64,000 nucleotides of DNA, taken from Sanguibacter suarezii NBRC 16159 (lineage in GTDB: Bacteria > Actinomycetota > Actinomycetes > Actinomycetales > Cellulomonadaceae). Numbering within the stretch: position 1 is the first letter of the stretch; each line of letters opens with the position of its first letter. The translations under genes were made by a program, and so were the position numbers. Below, piece by piece: positions 9,901 to 19,497 of the stretch. A model generated the notes under the pieces. The model was not told where the DNA came from, made no database searches, and saw only the letters and a program-made list of their open reading frames with translations. The stretch lies in contig NZ_BCRT01000001.1 in assembly GCF_001552735.1 (NCBI RefSeq), positions 1-64,000 on the forward strand. Direction: 5' to 3'.

Positions 9901-10289
9901 GGCTGCGGGCGGAGTCGAACGTGCTGCGCTACCGCCCGCTGCCCACTGTGACGGTCCGGGAGGGCGCCGGCGCGCTGGCGGTGGAGGTGGACCGGGTGCT
10001 GGCCGCGGCCACCCGGGTGGGGACTTCAGTGACCATGAGCCGGGCGAGCGCCGAGGACGACGCGACCTTCGCCGCCCGGGTGGCCGACGGGACGGTGACC
10101 GGGCGCATCCGAGTCGTGGGGAGCGCGCCGGGGCTGCGAGCCGCGGCGGCGGAGCGCACCGGGTCGGTGACCGTGCTGGACCAGCCGGTCGTGGCGAGCG
10201 GGCACCGCGAGCTGCTGACGATGCTGCGTGAGCAGGTGGTGTCCAGGACCGTGCACCGGTTCGGGCACGTGCCCGGCGCCGACACCTAG
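6972..10289 (+). CDS. putA: Bifunctional proline dehydrogenase / L-glutamate gamma-semialdehyde dehydrogenase (PutA)
   Basis: 1105 residues. It oxidises proline to P5C (FAD domain), then glutamate semialdehyde to glutamate (NAD domain). There is no N-terminal ribbon-helix-helix, so it should not act as its own repressor as in enterobacteria. Proline dehydrogenase barrel: RLVKGANLAMERVDAELHGW, RIGLASHNLFDVALG and VEMLQGMAP (about 280-375). Aldehyde dehydrogenase: TPPWNFPVSIPLGSVLASL, ETSGKN (catalytic-face Glu near 707), SHAGQKCSAAS (nucleophilic Cys near 742) and QPFGGWKASVVGPGAKAGGP. About 140 further residues form the C-terminal extension seen in longer PutA types. Many actinobacteria carry the two enzymes as separate proteins, so the fusion is noteworthy. 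GGAGG sits directly before the ATG. Confidence 0.95.
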   Translation: MSSAPDSLLDDAVALARCWLATAQEEPARASRSTRRLTDLVADPDGLDLAIRFVDRVARPEDDRVAARELAELRGPVRSARAFLGPLDQSLLQAGAVLAPALPGVVVPAARARLRQLVGDLVADAGPDLACHVARLRAEGFRANINLLGEAVLGEHEAEDRVRRLRELIQRPDIDYVSIKTTAVVSQLSAWDTADAVHRITATVRPLYLCAARHDTFLTLDMEEYHDLAPTLGVFLRLMADPELAASPMGVALQAYLPDASAALDTVTRAATRRRAEGGAAVKVRLVKGANLAMERVDAELHGWAQAPYLTKADTDAHYVRLLDHALSPERTRSVRIGLASHNLFDVALGHLLARRRGVRSGLDVEMLQGMAPAQARAVRDTIGPLVLYTPTVAGQDFDTAVSYLVRRLEENAAGENFLHALTSAPQAMAGQERAFREAVAAAATVATTPRRTPRPAPAPPPPRPFANSPDTDPALAANREWARRIVCPATARELLADLPPTQAVGTADEAHAVVARAVGQVPGWGRTTPAQRWEVLRTASRLLEDARTDLVATMVHEAHKTVAEADPEVSEAVDFAAYYAEQALALDSVPGAVFSPEGVTLVTPPWNFPVSIPLGSVLASLAAGAPVVIKPSRLTPRCTEVGIRAVRAALAAHGHDPDVVQVVRALDDDAGRALVTDPRVTRVLLTGSLETAQRFARWRPELAVLAETSGKNAIIVTPAADIDLAVADVVRSAFSHAGQKCSAASLLVLVGSAGRSRRLRRQLADAVTSLAVGQATRLATTMGPLTGPPSDKLLHALTTLEAGEQWLVRPRRVPSLVPGDAENLWTPGVKVGVRPGSAFHLTEVFGPVLGVMRADTLDEAIDLANAVPFGLTSGLQSLDEQEIAHWTDRIEVGNAYVNRHITGAIVGRQPFGGWKASVVGPGAKAGGPGYVAQLGAWHDDGDVPDRESAPRAWLAWALADDARCWSALREGRELAGLRAESNVLRYRPLPTVTVREGAGALAVEVDRVLAAATRVGTSVTMSRASAEDDATFAARVADGTVTGRIRVVGSAPGLRAAAAERTGSVTVLDQPVVASGHRELLTMLREQVVSRTVHRFGHVPGADT

Positions 10290-10323
10290 CCGGCGCGGCT
10301 GAGGCTGTCAGCAGCGCAGCCGG

Positions 10324-10926
10324 TCAGAGACCGTCCGTGAGGGCAATCACCGCCGCGAGCACCTCGTCGAAGCTGCGCTCGGGCTGGAAGACCAGCCACT
10401 CCAGCCCGGCCACCAGGGTGGCACCGAAGACCGCAGCAGCCAGCAGCGAGACGTCCGCGCCGGGCCGGGCCTCGGCCAGGGCGACGGCGTAGAACTCGAT
10501 GACCTCGGCACGGATGTGCCCGACGGTCTCCTGCCACTCCCGTCCCACCCGGAACACCTCGGCGGCGAGCAGCTTGGCAAAGTTCGGGTGGTTGCGGATC
10601 TGCTCGAGGAGCTCGGCGATCAGCGCGACGAGGGCTTCCTTGCCCACCAGTCCCGCGCGGGCCGCCTCCAGGGTGCTGGTGAGACGTTCCAGGCCGCCGG
10701 CCAGCACGGCCTCGAAGACGTCGCTCTTGGACCCGAAGTTGTAGTAGACGCTGCCCTTGGCCACGCCGGCTGCCGCCGCGATGTCGTCGACCGACGTCGC
10801 GGTGAACCCTTGGTCGGCGATGAGGTCGACCGCCGCGTCCATGATCTGCTGGCGGGTCCCGGCGCGACGTGCCGCGAAGGCCTTCTCCCGCGGGGTCCTC
10901 GAGGCTTCGGTGCCCACCATTCCCAC
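10324..10926 (-). CDS. TetR-family transcriptional regulator
   Basis: 200 residues counted from the GTG at 10926; an ATG two codons in (10920) is an equally good start. The N-terminal helix-turn-helix is canonical: IMDAAVDLIADQGFTATSVDDIAAAAGVAKGSVYYNFGSK (about residues 29-68; the recognition helix is the GVAKGSVYYNF part). A ligand-binding helical domain follows. It is the last gene of a minus-strand cluster after a YhgE-type membrane protein and an ABC-type ATPase, and a palindrome typical of TetR operators (14391-14404) stands at the head of that cluster. Autoregulation of the cluster, with an inducer exported or sensed by the membrane protein, is the likely reading but is inference. It converges on putA. 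Confidence 0.93.
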   Translation of the reverse strand: MGMVGTEASRTPREKAFAARRAGTRQQIMDAAVDLIADQGFTATSVDDIAAAAGVAKGSVYYNFGSKSDVFEAVLAGGLERLTSTLEAARAGLVGKEALVALIAELLEQIRNHPNFAKLLAAEVFRVGREWQETVGHIRAEVIEFYAVALAEARPGADVSLLAAAVFGATLVAGLEWLVFQPERSFDEVLAAVIALTDGL

Positions 10927-10986
10927 CTGTTCCGCTCGTCGTTGCTCGTCTCGTCCTGGACGTGGCCTGCTGGCCGGGCCGGCCGG

Positions 10987-11014
10987 GGGCCGGGCTGGTC
11001 ACCCAGCCCGGCCC
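10987..11014 (-). terminator. Intercistronic hairpin between the YhgE gene and the TetR gene
   Basis: 12-bp perfect GC-rich stem (10987-10998 and 11003-11014) with a 4-nt loop, 18 nt after the YhgE-type stop codon (minus strand). It probably attenuates read-through into the TetR gene, lowering regulator expression relative to the two upstream genes. Confidence 0.55.
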
Positions 11015-11031
11015 GCCGGTCGGCGGTGCGC

Positions 11032-13533
11032 TCAGATCTCCAGCGCGGGGTGCAGCCGGTCCAGCGTCCAGGTGCGCATCCGTCCTGCCCGCCAGGCGGT
11101 GATTGCCAGCGACCCTAGCAGCACGGCCACGAGGTAGATGATGGCGATGCCCAGTCGGCCGTCGACCCCTCCGGTGATGACCTGGCGCAGTCCGTCCACC
11201 GCGTAGCTCATCGGCAGGATCGGGTGGATCACCTGGAAGAACGTCGCCGTCGTCTCGACGGGGTACGTGCCGCCGGAGGAGGCGAGCTGGAACATGAGCA
11301 GAGCCAGGATCGCCACCTTCCCCGCAGCCGGGCCGAGCAGCGCGATGAGTGCCTGCTGCAGCGCCAGGAAGGTCGCTGCGACGAGCATCGTGAAGGCGAT
11401 GGTCCCCACGACGTGCTCCATCTGCAGGCCCACACCGAAGTGGATGACCGCGAGCATGACCGCGACCTGCGCCACGCCGATGGCCAGGGCCGGCAGGTAC
11501 CCGGCGAGCATGGTCCGCCATCCGGCAGCGGGGGTGGCCAGCGCCCGGGTGGGGATCGGCCGCAGCAGCAGCCAGGTGATGAGGGCACCCACGAAGAGGG
11601 CCAGCGGGATGAAGAACGGTGCGAAGCCCTCGCCGAAGCCTTCGGCCTGGGCGATGGACGTGTCCTCGACCGTCACCGGTGCCGCGATGACCTCGGCCCG
11701 CTGCTCCTGCAGGGAGGTGGAGTCGTCAGGCAGGGCCTCGGCTCCGGAGGTGAGCGCGTCGGTGAGGGTCTGTGCCCCCTCGGTCAGGCTGGTCGTGCCG
11801 TCGGCGACCTGGGTGGCGCCGTCGGCGAGCGTGGTGGTCCCGGTGGCCAGCGACTGCGCCCCGGTGGCGGCGGTGCCGGCGCCGGTGGCGAGCTGCTGGG
11901 TGCCCGAGCTCAGGCTCGTGGCACCGGTGGCCAGGTCCCAGGCACCCGCGCTGAGCTGGGTCGACCCGTCGGCCAGGACGTGCGCCCCGGCGTCGAGGGT
12001 GGTGGCGCCGGTCGCGAGCGTGCTGGCTCCCGCGGTGAGGTCACCGGTCCCCTGCGCGAGGGAGGAGGCCCCGGTGCTGAGGGCGGTCAGTCCGTCGGTC
12101 AGGCTCGACGCTCCGGCGGCCACCTGGTCGACGCCGTCGCGCACGGTGGGTGCGGAGGTGCCGGGCTGCAGCTGGGCGTTGATCGCGGCGGCTCCGGCTG
12201 AGGCCTTCTGCACGCCGGCTGCCAGGGCCGGCAGGCCGGAGGTCTCGCTCGTGGCGAGCTGCTTCGCGCCGTCGACCAGGGCCTGCAAGGAGGTCGCGGA
12301 GGCGGCGAGGTCGGCGTCGGTGGGCAGACCGGCCAGCGTCTGGCGGTTGGCGTTGAGCAGCGCGGTGGTCTCCGGCGAGGTCGGCAGCGCCTCCAGGGCG
12401 GTGATGTTCGACTGCACGAGCTGGCGCAGCGCGGGCACGCTGCCGGCGAGGGTGGAGACCTCGGTCTGGGCCTGGGCGACGCCGTCAGACAGCGCCTGGG
12501 CGCCGGTCACGGCCGTGCTCATGCCAGCCACGAGGCCGCCGTCGGCGGTGAAGCCGTCCGCGAGGGACTGCGCGCCGTCGGCGAGCTGGTGGAGGCCGTC
12601 CTGGGTGGTCGCCGCTCCCTGGGACAGGGTGGTCGCGCCGGTGAGCGCGTCTGCGGCACCGGTGGCCAGGGCCTGGGCGCCGGCCGCGGCGCTGGAGGCG
12701 CCTGCGGAGAGGGCGTCCGCGCCGGCGGCGAGGTCGGAGGTCCCTCCGGCGAGGGTCTGCGCACCGGTGCTCAGCGAGGACCCGGCCGAGGCGAGGGTTC
12801 CTGCGCCGTCGGCGAGGGTGCCGGCTCCGGTGGCGGCGGCGGTCGCGCCGTCGGCGAGCTCACCGGTCCCGTCCGCCAGGGCGGCTGCGCCGGCCGCTGC
12901 TGCGTCCGCGCCGTCGGAGACCTGGCCCGCGCCGTCGGCGAGCAGGCTGCTCGCCGCGGTCAGGGTCAGCGACCCGTCACTGGCCTGGGCAAAGCCGTCC
13001 TGAGCACTGCCGAGACCCACGAGCAGCGTGTTCACGGCCTGCGTCCCGATCTGCTCGCGGACCGCGCTCTCGATCTGGGTCATCGCGCTGCCGCCGAGGG
13101 TCGTGGCGAGGAAGGAGTTGGCGTCGTTGTAGGTGACCATGAGCTGGGCCGAGCGTGGTGCGTCTGAGGCGGCGCTGGCCACGGACTCCGAGAAGGTCTC
13201 CGGGACGGTCACCGCGAAGTAGTACGTGCCGTCACGCACGCCCTCGTCGGCCGCCTCGGCGTCCACCCGGTCCCACTTGAGGTCGCCGCTGTCCACCAGG
13301 CTCGTGATCACCTGGTCGCCGAGGTTGACCGCCTCGCCGTCCATCTCGGTGCCGTCGTCGGCGTTGACGATCGCGACGGGCAACTTGTCGAGGTTCCCGG
13401 TCGGGTCCCAGAACGCCCACAGGTACATGGCCCCGTAGAGCAGGGGGATGAAGATCATCGCCCCGATCCCGAGCTTGGGCAGCAGACCGCGGCGGAATCT
13501 CCGCAGCTCGGTCCCGGTGGAGGCAAAAGACAT
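11032..13533 (-). CDS. YhgE/Pip-type membrane protein with long Gly-Ala repeat region
   Basis: 833 residues. One N-terminal membrane helix (GIGAMIFIPLLYGAMYLWAFW, about 22-42) leads to the conserved extracytoplasmic segment LPVAIVNADDGTEMDGEAV. Then come roughly 400 residues of tandem x-x-G-A type repeats (LADGAGQVSDGADAAAAGAA..., many copies of ADGAxxLxxGA). Five or more C-terminal helices follow, of ABC-2 permease type (FAPFFIPLALFVGALITWLLL onward). This is the architecture of YhgE/Pip family proteins, related to phage-infection proteins and to EsaA-like and MmpL-adjacent transport factors. Its transport substrate is unknown. ATG 13533 follows GTG 13536; neither has a strong ribosome-binding site. 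The ABC-type ATPase gene lies 36 bp upstream, so the two probably form an exporter. Confidence 0.9.
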   Translation of the reverse strand: MSFASTGTELRRFRRGLLPKLGIGAMIFIPLLYGAMYLWAFWDPTGNLDKLPVAIVNADDGTEMDGEAVNLGDQVITSLVDSGDLKWDRVDAEAADEGVRDGTYYFAVTVPETFSESVASAASDAPRSAQLMVTYNDANSFLATTLGGSAMTQIESAVREQIGTQAVNTLLVGLGSAQDGFAQASDGSLTLTAASSLLADGAGQVSDGADAAAAGAAALADGTGELADGATAAATGAGTLADGAGTLASAGSSLSTGAQTLAGGTSDLAAGADALSAGASSAAAGAQALATGAADALTGATTLSQGAATTQDGLHQLADGAQSLADGFTADGGLVAGMSTAVTGAQALSDGVAQAQTEVSTLAGSVPALRQLVQSNITALEALPTSPETTALLNANRQTLAGLPTDADLAASATSLQALVDGAKQLATSETSGLPALAAGVQKASAGAAAINAQLQPGTSAPTVRDGVDQVAAGASSLTDGLTALSTGASSLAQGTGDLTAGASTLATGATTLDAGAHVLADGSTQLSAGAWDLATGATSLSSGTQQLATGAGTAATGAQSLATGTTTLADGATQVADGTTSLTEGAQTLTDALTSGAEALPDDSTSLQEQRAEVIAAPVTVEDTSIAQAEGFGEGFAPFFIPLALFVGALITWLLLRPIPTRALATPAAGWRTMLAGYLPALAIGVAQVAVMLAVIHFGVGLQMEHVVGTIAFTMLVAATFLALQQALIALLGPAAGKVAILALLMFQLASSGGTYPVETTATFFQVIHPILPMSYAVDGLRQVITGGVDGRLGIAIIYLVAVLLGSLAITAWRAGRMRTWTLDRLHPALEI
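11740..12990 (-). repeat. Degenerate tandem coding repeats (x-x-G-A) within the YhgE-type gene
   Basis: Coding repeat of roughly 21 nt periodicity. It specifies seven-residue units such as LADGAxx and LATGAxx, repeated dozens of times with an interruption around 12100-12520. Units are divergent at DNA level, so this is an old protein repeat rather than a slippage-prone microsatellite. Confidence 0.75.
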
Positions 13534-13569
13534 CACAGGTGTAGATCCGTTCGTGAGGAAGAGGGGCGG

Positions 13570-14352
13570 TCAGGCCGCGACCGGCTGCGGGCCGGTCGTC
13601 AGGGAGACCAGGGTCGGCGGCGTGGACCAGCGCATGGCGGCCACCTCACCGGCGGAGGCGACGGAGCCGACGACGGTCACCCCGGTCGCGGTGATCGCGT
13701 CGAGGCGGTCCCAGACGAGCTGGCGGCGGGCACTGTCGTGCACCTGGTCGAGGTCGTCGACGAGGAGCATCGCGGGGTCCTGGGCCATGGCGAGCATGAT
13801 CCGCAGCAGCATGGCGTCGACCTCGTCGAGGTCCCACACCAGGGTGTCCAGCGCGGGGCGCGTGCGGGGGCCGAAGACCGGGTCCGCGAGCGCGGTGTAG
13901 ACCTCGTCGGTGACGGCCGGCGTGCGCCGGTACCACGGGGCGAGCCAGGTGAGCCGCTCACGGATCGTGTCACCGACCGTGACGGCGTCGTCGAGCTCGT
14001 CGATGCCGCTGAAGCCCGCGATGGCGACCTCGCGCTGGACGGCGCGGCGTGCGCCGTGCCCGCGGCGGACCGGCAGGACCGTGCCCAGGACGGTGAGCCG
14101 GCTCACGGCGTCGGGCATCATGCGGCCGGCGAGGGTGAGCAGCAGGCTCGAGCGACCAGCACCCTGGGGGCCCTGCAGCACAACGAGGTCGCCGGCCTCG
14201 ATGTCCAGGTCGAGCGGGCCGTAGACGAGCCCGCGCGGGCCGTTGAGGGTGAGGCCGCGGGCGCGGACCGCGAGCGGGATCGCGCGGGGCGTGGCGATCG
14301 TGCGGGTCGCCTCGGCCGCAGGGCTGGCGTGCTGTGCGACGGGCTGGGTCAT
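13570..14352 (-). CDS. Degenerate ABC-type ATPase paired with the YhgE protein
   Basis: 260 residues. The fold order of an ABC ATPase is present (LNGPRGLVYGPLDLDIEAGDLVVLQGPQGAGRSSLLLTLAGRM...), but the catalytic motifs are altered. The Walker A reads GPQGAGRSS with Arg in place of Lys. No LSGGQ signature is visible. The Walker B reads AMLLVDDLDQ, lacking the catalytic Glu of LLDEP. The family may still bind nucleotide but is unlikely to hydrolyse it in the standard way. The ATG at 14352 has GGAGG 7 nt upstream; the open frame extending to 15087 is antisense to mycothiol synthase and is not coding. It is the first gene of the TetR-controlled operon. Confidence 0.85.
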   Translation of the reverse strand: MTQPVAQHASPAAEATRTIATPRAIPLAVRARGLTLNGPRGLVYGPLDLDIEAGDLVVLQGPQGAGRSSLLLTLAGRMMPDAVSRLTVLGTVLPVRRGHGARRAVQREVAIAGFSGIDELDDAVTVGDTIRERLTWLAPWYRRTPAVTDEVYTALADPVFGPRTRPALDTLVWDLDEVDAMLLRIMLAMAQDPAMLLVDDLDQVHDSARRQLVWDRLDAITATGVTVVGSVASAGEVAAMRWSTPPTLVSLTTGPQPVAA

Positions 14353-14390
14353 GGGGATGCCTCCGGGAGTCTGCCTCCGGCCACTTTTAG

Positions 14391-14404
14391 ACTGACCGGT
14401 CAGT
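14391..14404. promoter_or_regulatory. Palindromic TetR-type operator
   Basis: ACTGACCGGTCAGT, a perfect 14-bp palindrome 39 bp upstream of the ATPase start codon. Its sequence and placement match operators of TetR/AcrR-type repressors. The only TetR-family gene in the window lies in the same operon, so it is the natural ligand. A possible -10 (TATCTT on the minus strand) lies just upstream of it. Confidence 0.75.
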
Positions 14405-14502
14405 ACGAAGATACGCCTCGAGATCCGCTCGCACCAGCGCGACCACCCCGCTGACCCTGCGATCTGCGTCACGCGCCCGGCGAACCGTGATGCAATTGCC
14501 GG

Positions 14503-15411
14503 GTGGATGACACCGAGATCGCGGTCGTGACCGGCCCCCTGTCCGACGCCGACGCCCAGGCCGTGCACCGGCTGGCGCGCGCCGCCCAGCACGTCGACGG
14601 CGTGGCGCCGCTCTCCGAGCAGCCCCTGCTCTGGCTCACCGACCCGGCCGCACGCGTGGCCCACCTTTTGGTGCGCGCCGCGGACGACTTCGCCGGCTAT
14701 GCCCAGGTCGACCTGTCCGTCGCCGCGGTGGCCACCGCCGAGCTCGTCGTGCACCCCTTCGCCCGCCGCCACGGCGTCGGCTCCGGGCTGCTCGCCCGGG
14801 CCCAGCTGCTCGCCGCCTCCGGGCGGCGCTCCCTCTCCGTCTGGGCGCACGGCGACCTGCCGGCCGCCCGCTCCCTGGCCACCCGGGCGGGCCTGGTCGT
14901 GGTGCGCGAGCTGTGGAAGATGGCCCTCGACCTGACGACCTACACCCCCACCCCCGTCCACCTGCCCGACGACGTGCAGCTGACCGCCTTCCGCCCCGGC
15001 ACCGACGACGAGGCGTGGCTCGCGGTCAACGCCCGGGCCTTTGCGAGCCACCCCGAGCAGGGCCGCCTCACCGCCGCTGACCTGCACGCCCGCATGGCCG
15101 AGGACTGGTTCGACCCCGAGTCCTTCCTGCTGGCCCGCCGGGGCGAGGAGGTCCTCGGCTTCAGCTGGCTCAAGGTGGTCGGCGGCGAGCAGGCGAGCAC
15201 CGGGGAGATCTACGCCCTCGGCGTGGACCCCTCCGCCCAGGGCATGGGACTGGGTTCAGCCCTCACCCGGGCGAGCCTCGACCGGCTGGTCGGGCTGGGG
15301 CTGTCCACCGCTGACCTGTACACCGAGGGTGACAACACAGCGGCCATCCGCACCTACACGGCGGCGGGCTTCACCCGGGTCGCCCTGGACGTTCAGTTCG
15401 GTGTGGCGTAG
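14503..15411 (+). CDS. mshD: Mycothiol synthase (two GNAT domains)
   Basis: 302 residues from GTG 14503. MshD transfers acetyl from acetyl-CoA to Cys-GlcN-Ins, the last step of mycothiol synthesis. Two GNAT domains are visible. The N-terminal one (about 15-140) contains [20 protein letters not shown]. The C-terminal, catalytic one (about 155-300) has [26 protein letters not shown], the acetyl-CoA loop, and [22 protein letters not shown], a signature that separates MshD from other GNATs. Mycothiol is the actinobacterial glutathione substitute, so this gene supports the taxonomic placement. It is followed after 38 bp by ppk1 on the same strand. Confidence 0.92.
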   Translation: MDDTEIAVVTGPLSDADAQAVHRLARAAQHVDGVAPLSEQPLLWLTDPAARVAHLLVRAADDFAGYAQVDLSVAAVATAELVVHPFARRHGVGSGLLARAQLLAASGRRSLSVWAHGDLPAARSLATRAGLVVVRELWKMALDLTTYTPTPVHLPDDVQLTAFRPGTDDEAWLAVNARAFASHPEQGRLTAADLHARMAEDWFDPESFLLARRGEEVLGFSWLKVVGGEQASTGEIYALGVDPSAQGMGLGSALTRASLDRLVGLGLSTADLYTEGDNTAAIRTYTAAGFTRVALDVQFGVA

Positions 15412-15449
15412 GACACCCAAAATTCATCCAGGGATGTCACGATGAACCT

Positions 15450-17767
<2,318 letters not shown>

Positions 17768-17771
<4 letters not shown>

Positions 17772-18799
17772 GCGTGACCTCACCCACCGGGTCGCGGTTC
17801 TGGGTGCGTGGGACGACCGGAGTGAGCGACCCCGCGACCGACAAGACGGCCGTCATCGAGTCCGCTGGCGCGCTGGTGTGGCGGGTGCGCAAGGACAAGC
17901 TGCAGGTCCAGCTCATCCACCGCCCCCGCTACGACGACTGGTCCTGGCCCAAGGGCAAGCTCGACCCAGGTGAGACCCTGCCGGTGACGGCTGCGCGCGA
18001 GGTCGTCGAGGAGACCGGTCGCCCGGTCGTGCTGGGCGTGCCGCTGCCTGGCCTGCAGTACCTGACCCCGGAAGGCGCGGTCAAGCGTGTCCACTACTGG
18101 GCGGCCACCCGCGCCGAGGACGGCCCGTCCCTGGCTGCCCGCGCCCCCGTGCCACCGGTCAACCCGGGCGAGATCGACGACTGCAGGTGGTTCTCGGTGG
18201 ACAAGGCCGCCGAGAAGCTCACCCGGGCCGCGGACCGCATCCCCCTGGCCGCCCTCGTCGAGGAGTACGAGCACGGGCGCCTGGCCACCAAGGCCCTCGT
18301 CGTCGCCCGCCACGGCAAGGCCTTGTCCCGCAACAACTGGCATGGGAACGAGACGGACCGTCCGCTCACCCCGACCGGGCACGCGCAGTCGGTCGCCCTG
18401 GTGCCGGTGCTCGCGGCCTTCGGGATCGACGCCGTCATGACCAGCCAGTGGCGCCGCTGCGCCGACACGATCGAGCCGTACACCCGCGCCGCGGGCCTCG
18501 TGCCGATCAGCAGCGAGCACCTGAGCGAGGTGGACCACGAGCGCTCACCGAGCCGGGTGGCAGCGGTCATCCGCACGCTGCTGGAGTCCGGGACGCCCAC
18601 CGTGCTGTGCACGCACCGACCCGTCCTGCCCACCGTGCTGGACGTGCTCGGGCAGCACTCCCGCCGGGCGGTCGCGGCCGCGCTGCCGACCAAGGACCCC
18701 TTCCTGGAGCCCGGCGAGGCGCTGGTCACGCACGTCGCGCAGAGCTCCAAGGGGCCGCGGGTGGTGGGCGTCGAGCTCATCCGACCGACGCTGCACTGA
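17768..18799 (+). CDS. mutT1: MutT1-like Nudix hydrolase fused to a histidine-phosphatase domain
   Basis: 343 residues. The N-terminal Nudix domain has the full box ([22 protein letters not shown], about residues 60-81, continuing with G at 60, E at 66 and the REVVEE core). The C-terminal domain is a histidine phosphatase of the SixA/phosphoglycerate-mutase type ([50 protein letters not shown]). In mycobacteria this fusion, next to ppk1, hydrolyses 8-oxo-(d)GTP and dinucleoside polyphosphates; the same neighbourhood here supports that function. It starts at GTG 17768, overlapping the ppk1 TGA. An in-frame GTG at 17822 is an alternative. Confidence 0.92.
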
Positions 18800-18825
18800 C
18801 CGGCCGCGCCCCTTAGGCTCAGGCC

Positions 18826-19446
18826 ATGGCCAGATACTTCGACGTCCACCCGCTCAACCCGCAGCCGCGCACCATCGCGCAGGTCGCGGACATGCTGCGC
18901 GACGACGCACTCATCGCGTACCCGACCGACTCGTCGTACGCCTTCGGCTGCTCCCTGGACAGCCACACCGGCGCCGACCGTATCCGCTCCATCCGCCATC
19001 TCAGCGACAAGCACCACTTCACCCTGGTGTGCGCGGACTTTGCCCAGCTGGGCCAGTTCGTCATGCTGGACAACGTCGCCTTCCGCGCCATCAAGGCCGC
19101 GACGCCGGGGGCGTACACGTTCATCCTGCCGGCGACCAAAGAGGTCCCCCGCCGCTTCGCCCACGCCAAGAAGAAGACGGTCGGCGTGCGCATCCCCGAC
19201 CACCCGGTCGCCCTCGCCCTGGTCCGCGAGCTCGGCGGCCCGCTGCTGTCCAGCACCCTCCTGCTCGACGACGCGGCCGACCAGGTCACCGACGGCTGGC
19301 AGATCAAGGAGAGCCTCGACCACGTGCTCGACGCGGTGCTCGACGCCGGGGACTGCGGGACCGAGCCGACGACGGTCGTGGACTGGTCCAGCGGCTCACC
19401 CGAGGTGGTCCGGGTAGGACTGGGCGACCCGAGCCGCTTCGAGTAA
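18826..19446 (+). CDS. YciO/Sua5/YrdC-family protein
   Basis: 206 residues with the YrdC fold. LIAYPTDSSYAFGCSLDSH (about 27-45), IRSIRHLSDKHHFTLVC (KxR/SxN-type nucleotide pocket), ATPGAYTFILPATKEVPRR and TVGVRIPDHPVALALV are all present. The spacing and the KHHFTLVC variant fit the YciO subgroup rather than the tRNA t6A enzyme TsaC/Sua5, so threonylcarbamoyl-AMP synthase activity should not be assumed. It has its own short intergenic gap (26 bp) after mutT1 and is probably cotranscribed with it. Confidence 0.85.
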   Translation: MARYFDVHPLNPQPRTIAQVADMLRDDALIAYPTDSSYAFGCSLDSHTGADRIRSIRHLSDKHHFTLVCADFAQLGQFVMLDNVAFRAIKAATPGAYTFILPATKEVPRRFAHAKKKTVGVRIPDHPVALALVRELGGPLLSSTLLLDDAADQVTDGWQIKESLDHVLDAVLDAGDCGTEPTTVVDWSSGSPEVVRVGLGDPSRFE

Positions 19447-19497
19447 CGAGCCCGAGGAGCGGGCCGGGCAGCTCCCCCGCCCCGCCCTGGCTCAGGC

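Noticed and set aside
11740-12990. CRISPR-like or satellite repeat array
   Set aside because: Repeats are coding, imperfect, in frame and have no unique spacers; they are x-x-G-A protein repeats.
15412-15449. PHO box upstream of ppk1
   Set aside because: TTCATCC and GGTTCATC-like pieces are present, but no proper direct repeat with 11-bp spacing.
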